Of a DNA stretch of 64,000 nt, positions 12,927 to 23,410 are shown one piece after another. Under the pieces are notes generated by a model. That model saw only the letters and a list, made by a program, of their open reading frames with translations, made no database searches and was not told the DNA's origin. Both the position numbers and the translations under genes were made by a program. The DNA lies in NCBI RefSeq assembly GCF_039555335.1, contig NC_092637.1, positions 8,950,815-9,014,814 of the forward strand, in the 5' to 3' direction. The stretch's first letter is position 1, and each line of letters begins with the position of its first letter. The stretch is from Amphiura filiformis (lineage: Eukaryota > Echinodermata > Ophiuroidea > Amphilepidida > Amphiuridae).

Positions 12927-13405
12927 TCTCTTAGGCATAACACCGTCCCTCTTAGTGTTACCCCTCTACTTCTCTTTGTTGATATCTCCTTAGGCATAAC
13001 TCCGGTCCACTAAGAACCAGTGTTACCCCTTTACTTCTCTTTGTTGATATTTCCTTAGGCATAACTCCGGTCCACTAAGAACCAGTGTTACCCCTTTACT
13101 TCTCTTTGTTGATATTTCCTTAGGCATAACTCCGGTCCACTAAGAACCAGTGTTACCCCTTTACTTCTCTTTGATGATATTTCCTTAGGCATAACTCCGG
13201 TCCACTAAGAACCAGTGTTACCCCTTTACTTCTCTTTGTTGATATTTCCTTAGGCATAACTCCGGTCCACTAAGAACCAGTGTTACTCCTTTACTTCTCT
13301 TTGTTGATATTTCCTTAGGCATAACTCCGGTCAACTAAGAACCAGTGTTACCCCTTTACTTCTCTTTGTTGATATTTCCTTAGGCATAACTCCGGTCCAC
13401 TATTT
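12927..13405. repeat. Minisatellite, 65-bp unit, seven copies
   Basis: The anchor taggcataactccgg recurs at 12991, 13056, 13121, 13186, 13251, 13316 and 13381, exactly 65 bp apart, after one degenerate unit near 12932. The units are almost identical, which indicates recent amplification. Confidence 0.95.
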
Positions 13406-14821
13406 TCATATATACATAGAAGCCCTCCTGATGCACTGAAAAACAAACATCACGTGCACGGGACCATAACACATGTCCGTTGGAATCAAAAATAGAATAA
13501 ATAATAATAATAATAATAAAAAAACACCAATATACCATATAACTCACCACAACCTTCCGTGAACGCTTAATTCGCGTAAATATGTATTGAATATTTAAAT
13601 AAACATTTACACACAATGCATAGGCCTAAATAAGATCATAGGCCCTGTACATGACAATCTAAGTATACTTTACCAATGCATAAATAAAATCACATGACAA
13701 TTAGAATATCTGGTATGGGTGTGACCGATATAATAATCCTAAATTTATATTGTTTTTACATGTTTTAGAGAACGTCAATTATCTTTATTTACATCACGAC
13801 ATGCATGAAATTATTTAAGATTCATGATGCAGGGCGTAAAAACATGACCAAAACTGCCTATTTATAATCTCATAAAGTTTACATAAATACCCGAGGAAAA
13901 CCCGGGCAAGGCGACACGACATAAATAAATACAGCGCATTGCAATTAGAAAGATGGCGAAAGGGAAGGATCACCTGACGAAATCAATCCCAGCAATTAAA
14001 TGTCAATATAAACATTGGTGCCATCACGCTCCAATAATATAAACATAAACATCCCCAGGTTAATTAGATGGTACATGCATACGCGCACTCATGCACTCAG
14101 AGCGTTGTGATTTTGAACTCAAAACATGGTGACTAATTTTCATAAATTTTCATATCGCCAAAATATTTTAAATACCTTCCCCTTTGGCCAGTCTTGCGCC
14201 CCGAATGCAAACAATGATATAAAACTAGTCAGGAACATTGCTGATCCGTATGAGCCCAAAGGTTTGACAACATTACGTGCACGGGATGACTTTAAAGAGA
14301 AAAATGGAAGACGAAATATTTAGAATTTTGAGAAAACCACGAACTACACATAGGAACCATGTGCGAACTTCACAGAGCAATTCTGACAAAATCAAAAACA
14401 AAGATATTCATCAAAATTTTGCAACTAGACCACATCCAAAATAACTCATATGAAGGATCTATAACATATTCCCGACAGTCTAATATCACTTAAATTCATC
14501 CAAACCGCGATTTGTGTGAAATATCTGAATTTTTAACAGCGAATCTCAAAAACTTGCCTATCAATCGAATCCGATGAGTGAAAGAAAGATTCCACGAGGG
14601 AGGCCTGGCTAGGCCCAGCCGTCGTGCGCTCTGATTGGATGACGGTGATAATTAATTGAACCGAATATGCGCAGAGCGACCATAAATAATGGGTTTCACT
14701 TCTCCGTACCAGAAATCAAATTTAAAGGGATACTACGCGATTTGGGGGTAGGAAAATGAAAAGGCGATTACCCAAATATAATATTATGTTTTGGCTTGAT
14801 TTACCAATACCGTTTCACCTG

Positions 14822-15894
14822 TAACTTTGCCAGCAGCCTCTTGTGTGTGGAACTGAATCAAATGCTTTTGAGTAGTCCAGGTAGATCATATCAACTCCCC
14901 CCTCCAACATCAAGCATCCTCGTCACATCTTCAAGTGTTTCCAGAAAATTAGTTGGCTTCAACATGCTCCAAAATCCTCTCTATGATGATGGACTCCAAA
15001 AGTTTTCATGGTACTGATGTAAGGCTCACAGGTCTGTAATTCCCTGGTGACATCTTTAGCAGAAGATTTTGAGTAACATCCATAAAAGCCTGGGGCTCCG
15101 AGTTGATCCCTGATTTCACGGAAGTTAAAGTCTCCAAACACTAGTGTATGATTGATGTGGCTGAGAGTAGCAGTTTCCAGAAGTATTCTTCTTAGAGCTT
15201 CGTTGTTCTGACTGGAGCTATTTGGGATTCTGTATATAAGCCCCACTAACATTGTGTCCTCCTTATTCAGGTTAATTTCACACCATACTGATGATTCCAT
15301 CTTAAATTCATCAAACTTGTAGCTATGTACTGCATCCAAGGTTTGGTGTATGTAAAGCACTACTCCTCCTCCTACTCCGTTGCTCCCTTCCTTGTCCACT
15401 AAACAAGTTGTATCCGTTGAAGGCTATCTCACTGTCTAAAATACCTTTGTTACACCATGACTCTACAACCCCAATGATCTTGGGTTGGTAAAGATCAATT
15501 ATAACTTCCATCTCCTGTCTCTTGTTTGTTATACTTTCAGCATTTGTATAATAACACTTGATACCTTCAATCTCTTGAATTCCCTCTTTATCTATCTGTT
15601 TCCCACTTTCCTTAATCTTATTCTTCTTTTGTTGTGAAGTGATGTGCAAGGTGCAGGTGCTGTCCTTCTCATCCTGAAGGTTACTTTTACTGGGCTTCTT
15701 TGCCGCCGATTGACTTGGTCTGCTCCGTTGCTCCCTTCCTTGTCCACTAAACAAGTTGTATCCGTTGAAGGCTATCTCACTGTCTAAAATACCCCAATGA
15801 TCTTGGGTTGGTAAAGATCAATTATAACTTCCATCTCCTGTCTCTTGTTCGTTATACTTTCAGCATTTGTATAATAACACTTGATACCTTCAAA
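14822..15894 (-). mobile_element. CR1/L2-like LINE, endonuclease and start of RT
   Basis: On the - strand, from high to low coordinates, an apurinic-type endonuclease is read: YYTNAESITNKR (about 15560), GVVESW, GYNLFSGQ, then GGGVVLYIH, LVGLIYRIPN and LVFGDFNF (about 15130). The RT start NYRPVSLTSVP follows at about 15040, and LDYSKAFDSVP ends at 14840. Part of the endonuclease-to-RT linker is deleted. The stretch 15375-15570 is repeated at 15722-15894 with a 25-bp loss, a local duplication inside the element. This is the 5' part of the LINE whose 3' part is at 11100-11700. Confidence 0.85.
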
Positions 15895-17002
15895 CTTTGC
15901 AATATGATATGGAAAAATGAAACATTTCCTGACGACTGGGGCAGAGCCATCATTACCCATATCTACAAGAAGAAGGATAAACTGGACTGTGGTAACTATA
16001 GGGGCATTAGCTTACTAAGCCATGCAGGTAAAATCATGACCACAATTATCCAAAGAAGAATACTAAAGAAAGCTGAAGAAGTGATCTCCGAATCTCAAGC
16101 GGGATTCCGCCCAGGAAGGGCTGTGGATCAACTGTTCACACTGCGACAAATTACAGAAAAATATCTTGAACAGGGAAAGGAGTTATTCTGTTGTTATATA
16201 GACTTTGAGAAGGCTTTCGACTCGGTATGGCAAGAGGGTGTATGGAAAGCATTCAGCTTCTTTGGATTTCCGCTTAAGATAATAAATATGCTTAAGGCCC
16301 TCTACAGCAAATCCAACAATGCAGTGAGAGTAAATAGTGACCTTACAGAATGGTTCCATACAACAGTGGGTGTACGCCAAGGATGCGTAATTTCGCCCCA
16401 ACTCTTCAATATCCTCCTCGAACTGGTTATGCTTTATGCAACTGATAACATCACCATAGGAGCACATATCCAAGGCCAGCTTATTTCAAACCTCCGCTTC
16501 GCCGACGACATTGTTCTTATAGCAGAAACACCCAGGGACCTCCAAACTTTTGTGGACAAAGTATTCAAAAATAGCTCCAACCTAGGGCTCAAAATCAACA
16601 TTTCCAAAACAGAAGTTCAAGTCATCAGTCGACAAGAAATCCAGCTCAACATCAATATTAATGGACATAATCTAAATCAAGTAAACGAATTCATCTACCT
16701 CGGGGGAAAAATATCTGGCAGAGGAACATGCAAGGAGGATGTCAAACACAGAATAGGCAAAGCGCTAGGTGCAGTTCAAAGATTACAACCAATCTGGAGT
16801 GCGAAGGATATTCGCCGCTCAACCAAAGTTGAACTGTACAGAGTACTTGTTCTTTCCATCCTGCTATATGGTGCAGAAACCTGGGCCTTGAAAAAGGAAG
16901 ATGAGAACCGTCTGCTTGTCTTCGAGATGATGTGTCTGAGAAAAATCCTGGGAGTATCTCGTTTAGACAAAATTAAAAACTCAACCATCCGCCAATCGCT
17001 AA
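15895..17002 (+). mobile_element. RTE-like LINE reverse transcriptase fragment
   Basis: One open frame encodes about 370 residues of reverse transcriptase without a stop. Motifs in order: NYRGISLLSHAGKI (about 15990), QAGFRPGRAVDQ, CYIDFEKAFDSV, GVRQGCVISPQLFN, LRFADDIVLIAE (catalytic FADD, about 16494), then GLKINISKTE, FIYLGGKISG, ILLYGAETWAL and LRKILGVSRLDKIKN. The frame is open at both ends into foreign sequence, so the start codon near 15808 is not the real one. The 5' endonuclease and the 3' end are missing. It sits antisense within the CR1/L2-like LINE. The fragment at 39735-41840 is from the same family. The intact frame suggests a young insertion. Confidence 0.9.
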
Positions 17003-17160
17003 GATCTTCCTCGCCTTTATTCTTCCTAGATGTAAGCTCTGTCCTAAGTTTCCTGCTTTGTTCCCTCTCTCTAAATGTCCGGTCAGGCGTGATGTACACA
17101 TTGTTCCAAGCTGTGTTCTTAATGGCTTTAAGCGTACTGGCTAACGGCCAGTCACGTTAA
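17003..17160 (-). mobile_element. CR1/L2-like LINE, ORF1 C-terminal fragment
   Basis: The - strand encodes a block containing YITPDRTFREREQSRK and a following Arg/Lys/Glu-rich stretch. This matches the conserved end of ORF1 in CR1/L2-type LINEs, which precedes the endonuclease. It lies just beyond the RTE-like fragment, so that fragment appears to have landed between ORF1 and the endonuclease of the - strand LINE. Confidence 0.6.
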
Positions 17161-18133
17161 GCCTGCAAATTGCAGTTTTGAATTTACCGCCAATCATCGT
17201 GTGTTGCCGTTATTTGTCGCTGACGAATCCTCCAGCGACCGCAGACGGCCGAAATTATTCGTCGCGTCCGTCGGCAAATTTTCAATATGTTGAAAATTTT
17301 GTGACGGCAAAATAAGTAGTTGTGATTCCGTTCTGAGATTTCGTTGGAGACCGCAACCCTCATTTCTTTGACGTTTCCATACCGTGCGAGGCCGTCTTTA
17401 GTCGTTTTGCACAATTTCGTTGGTAGTCGTTGTCAACGACCATTGACGAAAAAACAACAGCATGTGACGTCTCATCTCGAATCCTGACGACACATTGTGG
17501 CAAATTGTAACGATCTTGGTGCGACAATGGCTTGCAAATTTTGTCCGGAGGGTGACGGATGTTGACTGTTGATGGCGGGTCGTTTGCGAGTACCTGCGGC
17601 ATTGCAACGGTGGTCTGCGATGGGTTACGATTTTCAAACGATGGTCCACGATTTTAAATGTTTATAGAATTAATCCTACTATGCCTACCAAGAATTGGTA
17701 ATTTTTCTAAAATAGGTCTAGATGAAATATACACCCCGGAGGATTTAATCTGAGGAAAATAATTTAAAGACAGTTCTTGTTTTTCATTACAAACATCCTC
17801 GTATACATGGTATAGCATACTTATAAAATCTCCCATAAATTTTTTTTTCAAACATCGCGGTTCTCGAAATCAATAATAGCGAGGTTTTTTTTTTTTTTTA
17901 AAGCCCAGGACTCTGGAAGGCTTAACTTTGAGCAAAAGTACTATAAATACTTTTTTTTAATAATATTTATATAAACTATACTTCCGGAATGGTTTAATTC
18001 GGGCAAAACAGTTGGTAACATATTTTAATGTGGGTCTGCAATTGTTGGCTTTCTAATTTTATAATTATTGAATGCTTGTAATATTGAAAAGTTAAATATC
18101 AAGGTATCTATACAAATATAAAAGTAGGCCTGT
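17161..18133. other. CpG-richer unknown segment followed by AT-rich sequence
   Basis: 17161-17655 is noticeably richer in cgt/acg words than its neighbours and contains short inverted repeats (gaaaattt and aaattttc near 17275-17300). It is probably part of a DNA transposon, but no boundary or protein motif was found. 17656-18133 shows nothing recognisable. Confidence 0.35.
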
Positions 18134-19620
18134 TTACAAATTGATAACGAAACATTTAAAGCCATATTATAACATTTGCTGAGGAAGACGCCCTCACTGA
18201 ATTTAAAAAAATCAAGACTCTAGGTACTGTAGTTTTGTCAAAATCCGAGATTTTGAATAAAACGCCGGATTCAGCGCTTTATTATTACGATGGAATTATT
18301 CGTCGAACGCATACACGATGTTCATAACACACAGTACGTACACGGCGTGCAGGACGGTGATATACACAACAAAGGGTCGTACCACAACATGACCGAAGGA
18401 GTGGTACGTATGGGCGCGACATGTGCGCTGGTAGTAAATTCCAATTTTCTTTGCTTTGCCGTAGTTGTCTCTGCTTTTGATCCAAGCTCCAAGATATTTG
18501 AAGTCTTTTACAACTTCCAATCTGGTTCCATCTGCAGTTCTTACATCCACTTCAGTCTGTTGATTGAACACCATGCATTTTGTCTTTTTGGTATTCATGT
18601 GCAGACCTACTCGTAAAGCAGCTTTCTCTATCCTTTCCAGTAGCTCCTGAGCTTGACTGGCAGTATCAGATATTAATGCTATATCGTCAGCAAAGTCCAA
18701 GTCAGTAACACATAGCGGTCCAACCCTTCTACTGCGTCTGGGATTTGCTGTAAAGCCTAGATTCTCTTCTCTACCATCTATAGCAGATCTCATGCAATAG
18801 TCTAACACAGTTATAAAAAGATAAGGAACAAGAGTGTCCCCTTGAAGAACTCCTGCAAGGATGTTGAATTCCTCTGTTTCTCCATCAGGAGTCACAACTT
18901 TTGCTCTTGTGTTCTGGTAAGTGTCTTCTATGGCTTTCACAATTATGGTGGGTAGTCCATATGCCTTGAGTATTTTGACCATTTTCCCTCTATGTATTGT
19001 ATCGAATGCTTTCTTAAATTTCAATAAATGTCATTACTGCAGTGAGATTTTTGTCCTGAATTCAGTCCTTCTATTATTCTTTTAAGTGCAAGAATCTGGC
19101 ATACAGTAGATCTGTTTTCTCTAAATCCGCATTGGTTTGGTCTGAGTTTGGTGTCCATATGTGGTCTTATCCTTTCAAGCAGCATGCGATTGTAGGTTTT
19201 TGCTACAATAGAGCTAAGGCTTATACCTCTGTAGTTTGCAGTGTTGCTGAGATCCCCACTTTTTGGTACAGGGATAAGGTTCATTATAGACCACTGATCA
19301 GGTTTTTGACCATTTTCCCTGTATGTATTGTATCGAATGCTTTCTTAAAATCAATAAATGTCATTACTGCAGTGAGATTTTTGTCCTGAATTCCTTCTAT
19401 TATTCTTCTAAGTGCAAGAATCTGGCATACAGTAGATCTGTTTTCTCTAAATCCGCATTGGTTTGGTCTGAGTTTGGTGTCCATATGTGGTCTTATCCTT
19501 TTAAGCAGCATGCGATTGTAGGTTTTCGCTACAATAGAGCTAAGGCTTATACCTCTGTAGTTTGCAGTGTTGCTGAGATCCCCACTTTTTGGTACAGGTC
19601 ATTATAGACCACTGATCAGG
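18134..19620. repeat. Tandem duplication unit 1 (1,487 bp)
   Basis: This unit and 19621-21107 are the same sequence in the same orientation with an offset of exactly 1487 bp. They differ at a few bases and one 12-bp loss near 19598, so identity is about 99%. The unit covers the 3' half of an RTE-like LINE plus about 300 bp of flanking non-LINE sequence. Within each unit a segment of about 330 bp of the RT core is itself repeated (18971-19304 and 19305-19610). Confidence 0.9.
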
Positions 19621-22600
19621 TTACAAATTGATAACGAAACATTTAAAGCCATATTATAACATTTGCTGAGGAAGACGCCCTCACTGAATTTTAAAAAATC
19701 AAGACTCTAGGTACTGTAGTTTTGTCAAAATCCGAGATTTTGAATAAAACGCCGGATTCAGCGCTTTATTATTACGATGGAATTATTCGTCGAACGCATA
19801 CACGATGTTCATAACACACAGTACGTACACGGCGTGCAGGACGGTGATATACACAACAAAGGGTCGTACCACAACATGACCGAAGGAGTGGTACGTATGG
19901 GCGCGACATGTGCGCTGGTAGTAAATTCCAATTTTCTTTGCTTTGCCGTAGTTGTCTCTGCTTTTGATCCAAGCTCCAAGATATTTGAAGTCTTTTACAA
20001 CTTCCAATCTGGTTCCATCTGCAGTTCTTACATCCACTTCAGTCTGTTGATTGAACACCATGCATTTTGTCTTTTTGGTATTCATGTGTAGACCTACTCG
20101 TAAAGCAGCTTTCTCTATCCTTTCCAGTAGCTCCTGAGCTTGACTGGCAGTATCAGATATTAATGCTATATCGTCAGCAAAGTCCAAGTCAGTAACACAT
20201 AGCGGTCCAACCCTTCTACTGCGTCTGGGATTTGCTGTAAAGCCTAGATTCTCTTCTCTACCATCTATAGCAGATCTCATGCAATAGTCTAACACAGTTA
20301 TAAAAAGATAAGGAACAAGAGTGTCCCCTTGAAGAACTCCTGCAAGGATGTTGAATTCCTCTGTTTCTCCATCAGGAGTCACAACTTTTGCTCTTGTGTT
20401 CTGGTAAGTGTCTTCTATGGCTTTCACAATTATGGTGGGTAGTCCATATGCCTTGAGTATTTTGACCATTTTCCCTCTATGTATTGTATCGAATGCTTTC
20501 TTAAATTTCAATAAATGTCATTACTGCAGTGAGATTTTTGTCCTGAATTCAGTCCTTCTATTATTCTTTTAAGTGCAAGAATCTGGCATACAGTAGATCT
20601 GTTTTCTCTAAATCCGCATTGGTTTGGTCTGAGTTTGGTGTCCATATGTGGTCTTATCCTTTCAAGCAGCATGCGATTGTAGGTTTTTGCTACAATAGAG
20701 CTAAGGCTTATACCTCTGTAGTTTGCAGTGTTGCTGAGATCCCCACTTTTTGGTACAGGGATAAGGTTCATTATAGACCACTGATCAGGTTTTTGACCAT
20801 TTTCCCTGTATGTATTGTATCGAATGCTTTCTTAAAATCAATAAATGTCATTACTGCAGTGAGATTTTTGTCCTGAATTCCTTCTATTATTCTTCTAAGT
20901 GCAAGAATCTGGCATACAGTAGATCTGTTTTCTCTAAATCCGCATTGGTTTGGTCTGAGTTTGGTGTCCATATGTGGTCTTATCCTTTCAAGCAGCATGC
21001 GATTGTAGGTTTTCGCTACAATAGAGCTAAGGCTTATACCTCTGTAGTTTGCAGTGTTGCTGAGATCCCCACTTTTTGGTACAGGGATAAGGTTCATTAT
21101 AGACCACTGATCAGGTTTTTCGTTGCTAAGAAATGCTTTGTTGCAGAAGTCAAGGATAATTTCATCCAGGTTGCATTTTTTTATGACTTCTGGAGGAATT
21201 CCGTCTTCACCAAAACTGTTCCCTTCCTTAATGGCCTCCTTTGCCTTTTGATATTCTACTTTGTCAAAGGGATCAGTTCTGATTGGTAGTTCTTCGAAGA
21301 TTGTGGGTATATCTTCATCTTCATCAGTCACAACTGGAGGATCTCCAAGAAGTTGCTGAAAGTGATTGAACCAGCTTTGGATCCTGTCTTCTTTAGTATC
21401 CCCCTTTAACCTTCTATTTCTTGACTTTTTTCTACCACTGATCTCGTTTACAAGGTCCCACGCCATCCGGTGCTTATGACTGAGGTTGGCCTCTTCAAAG
21501 TCATTGAGCTTCTTCTCTAGATAATCAGAATTTGCCTCTTCATATGCATCATCAAGGGCTCTTTTGCTCTGCTCAAATGCATAACAGCTTGACTTGTCAT
21601 TCTCTATGACATGTTTGTCATGTGCCTCCTTCAGATGATGTCTTGCTTTCTCGACTCTCACGTCATAGCAAAGCGCATTTTGATATTTCTTCTTTTGGAC
21701 ACGTGGTAACAACTTTGCAGCAGTTTCCTTGTTAGCTTGTATGAGATAGCTATATCTTGTGGATTGGTCAGTACCATCGTCTTCCTCTGTTAGTGCAGTA
21801 AATCTATTTCGCACTTCAATTGTATAGTTTTCCTGCATATCTGGATCAGAAGCAAGTTTGTTCCAGTTATATTTTACTCTCTTTGGAGGTGATTTGCCAT
21901 TTGCTCTGAGACTAAGCCTTATATTGGCTGTTACGATTCTGTGATCTGATCCTATGCTGGCAAATGAGTTATAGGCCTCAGAATTGATCACGCTATTCCT
22001 CCATTTCTTCCTGACTAGTACATAGTCAAGCTGTGCTCTATACCCACTTGGCAGCTCACATGTCCATAATTTTGTTGCCCTCTTCTGAAATGTGGTATTG
22101 GTAACAACAAGGTTGTTTTCTAGAGTATAATCTAGCATAAGTTCACCATTTCTGTTTGTAGTTTCGTGATAAGAAAACTTTGCTATGTCCTGTCCAACTC
22201 TTGCATTGAAATCTCCAATTACTATAAGAAAGTTGTGTGCAGGTACTTCTCTTGTTGCTGTAGTCAGCTGATTGTAGAAGTCTGTAACATCATCTTCATC
22301 AGCGACATTTGTTGGAGAGTATGTCACTATGATTGTAGTCTGTGGGTTGCCATTAAGTGTGACTTTAAGTATTCTTGGTGATATGTAGCATACAGATACT
22401 AAAACTTTTCTGGCAAAATTACTCAGTAGAACTCCAACTCCACCTACTGCTGCGCCCATGCTGTTTCTCCATGCAGAGCTAGTTATAAGCAGGAATCCTT
22501 CAATGAGATTTTCGTATTGAAGTTGGTCATCATGGACTGTTCTGTGCTCTTGGATGCCAATAACATCTATTTTGTAGTCCTGGGCCAGTGCACATAATTC

Positions 22601-22785
22601 GATTTGTTTATGTGGGCTTCGTAGTGTCCTAGTATTCATAGTAGCAATGTTCACAGCTCTCTTGCATTTCAGAAAGCTTGATAAGCTTGTTTTCCCTTCG
22701 CTTCCACCACCATCAATTGGTACCCTGCCGTACGGCTTTGAGGTAGCAACGTCATCTCTTTCACCACACAGTAAAAGCTAACATT
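18437..22785 (-). mobile_element. RTE-like LINE with rearranged 3' half
   Basis: The main frame (22785 down to 20771) is open for over 650 residues. The endonuclease comes first: IATMNTRTLRS, GIQEHR, TYSPTN, IGDFNARVG and GSDHRIV. An acidic linker follows, then RT motifs GNSFGEDGIPPEVIK, NLIPVPKSGDL, NYRGISLSSIVAKT, NQCGFRENRSTV and FIDFKKAFDTIH. The text then runs into repeated RT segments. The rest of RT (GVLQGDTLVPYLF, LDFADDIALISD, FKYLGAWI) is found twice, at 18440-19020 and 19925-20510. The frame is open upstream of the first Met to the element edge. The C-terminus is replaced after GAWIKSRDN by unrelated sequence, and no LINE 3' tail is seen. Confidence 0.92.
19621..21107. repeat. Tandem duplication unit 2 (1,487 bp)
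   Basis: Second unit of the duplication starting at 18134. The inner repeat copies are at about 20459-20791 and 20792-21100. The junction at 19620/19621 joins gatcagg to ttacaaattg. The right side continues uninterrupted into the LINE. Confidence 0.9.
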
Positions 22786-23086
22786 TTATGGCAAAGAAAT
22801 GCTAATCTATTTTGTTTGAAAATGTTATAATATGGCTTTAAGGTTAGCAACTATTTTAAACTGTTGCGATTTGGTAGTTCACAGCATCTTGCGAATGGTA
22901 GTGAGCTTTGGCAAAAACTGCATTGATCTTTCATATAGCGAGCGTGTAGAAATCCGCCTCTGTATCTAGTACTAGGTTTATAACAATCGTGATAATTATT
23001 CATCTTTTTTACTTTATAGTTAAGTTAAATTTAACAAAATATGACATTTTCAAATGTACGAAATCACTTTCTGATTATTTTTCTAG
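22786..23086. other. Spacer and intron end before copy 1 exon 2
   Basis: The LINE block ends near 22785. A 21-bp word starting aatgttataatatgg (22821) occurs in inverted orientation at 18156 and 19643, so the LINE may lie inside an older inverted-repeat element. The last 60 bp hold the pyrimidine-rich acceptor of exon 2 (ttatttttctag). Confidence 0.5.
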
Positions 23087-23410
23087 GTATATTAGAGATG
23101 TATCAACTTCAAAAATTGGCGGCAAAATTGCCCAAAATATCGGCAAGCGTAGTAGAGCCCAGCGAACTCATAACGAAATACAAAGACATGGTTGGTAGGA
23201 ATCCCGTGGCTGACAACATCACCTTTGGGTGGCATAAGCAGACCTTGGACGAGTACCTAGCATCAGTAGCATGTCATGGAAGTGACAAGAAGTATCATTT
23301 TATTTCTGTCGTACATGCTGTGTATTTCCTTGGTGATCCTGATGTATTCATTCAGAAGTTGTATAAGCTCCTGGAACCGGGTGGAATACTTCTTCTTATA
23401 GTAGTGACAG
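23087..23410 (+). CDS. HNMT-like copy 1, exon 2
   Basis: 324 bp, 108 codons, phase 1 at both ends (ttctag|gtatatt ... gtgacag|gtaatgg). Residue differences from the sister copies include NITFGWHKQTL (Gly where the others have Glu). Confidence 0.88.

Larger units (their letters stand above)
11701..14817. mobile_element. 3.1-kb insertion of unknown class splitting the LINE
   Basis: The LINE text stops at 11700 and resumes at 14818 or later. The 4-bp string cctg is present at both junctions (11697-11700 and 14818-14821), a possible target duplication. The ends read tgtggcgagacgg and ccgtttca and share only a weak inverted match. No protein domain is seen. Inside are a possible tRNA-like head (tggcgagacgg then ggttgacacc, spaced about 100 bp), two minisatellites, and a 25-bp direct repeat at 12071 and 14558 that may mark a second nested insertion. 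I cannot assign a class. Confidence 0.5.
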
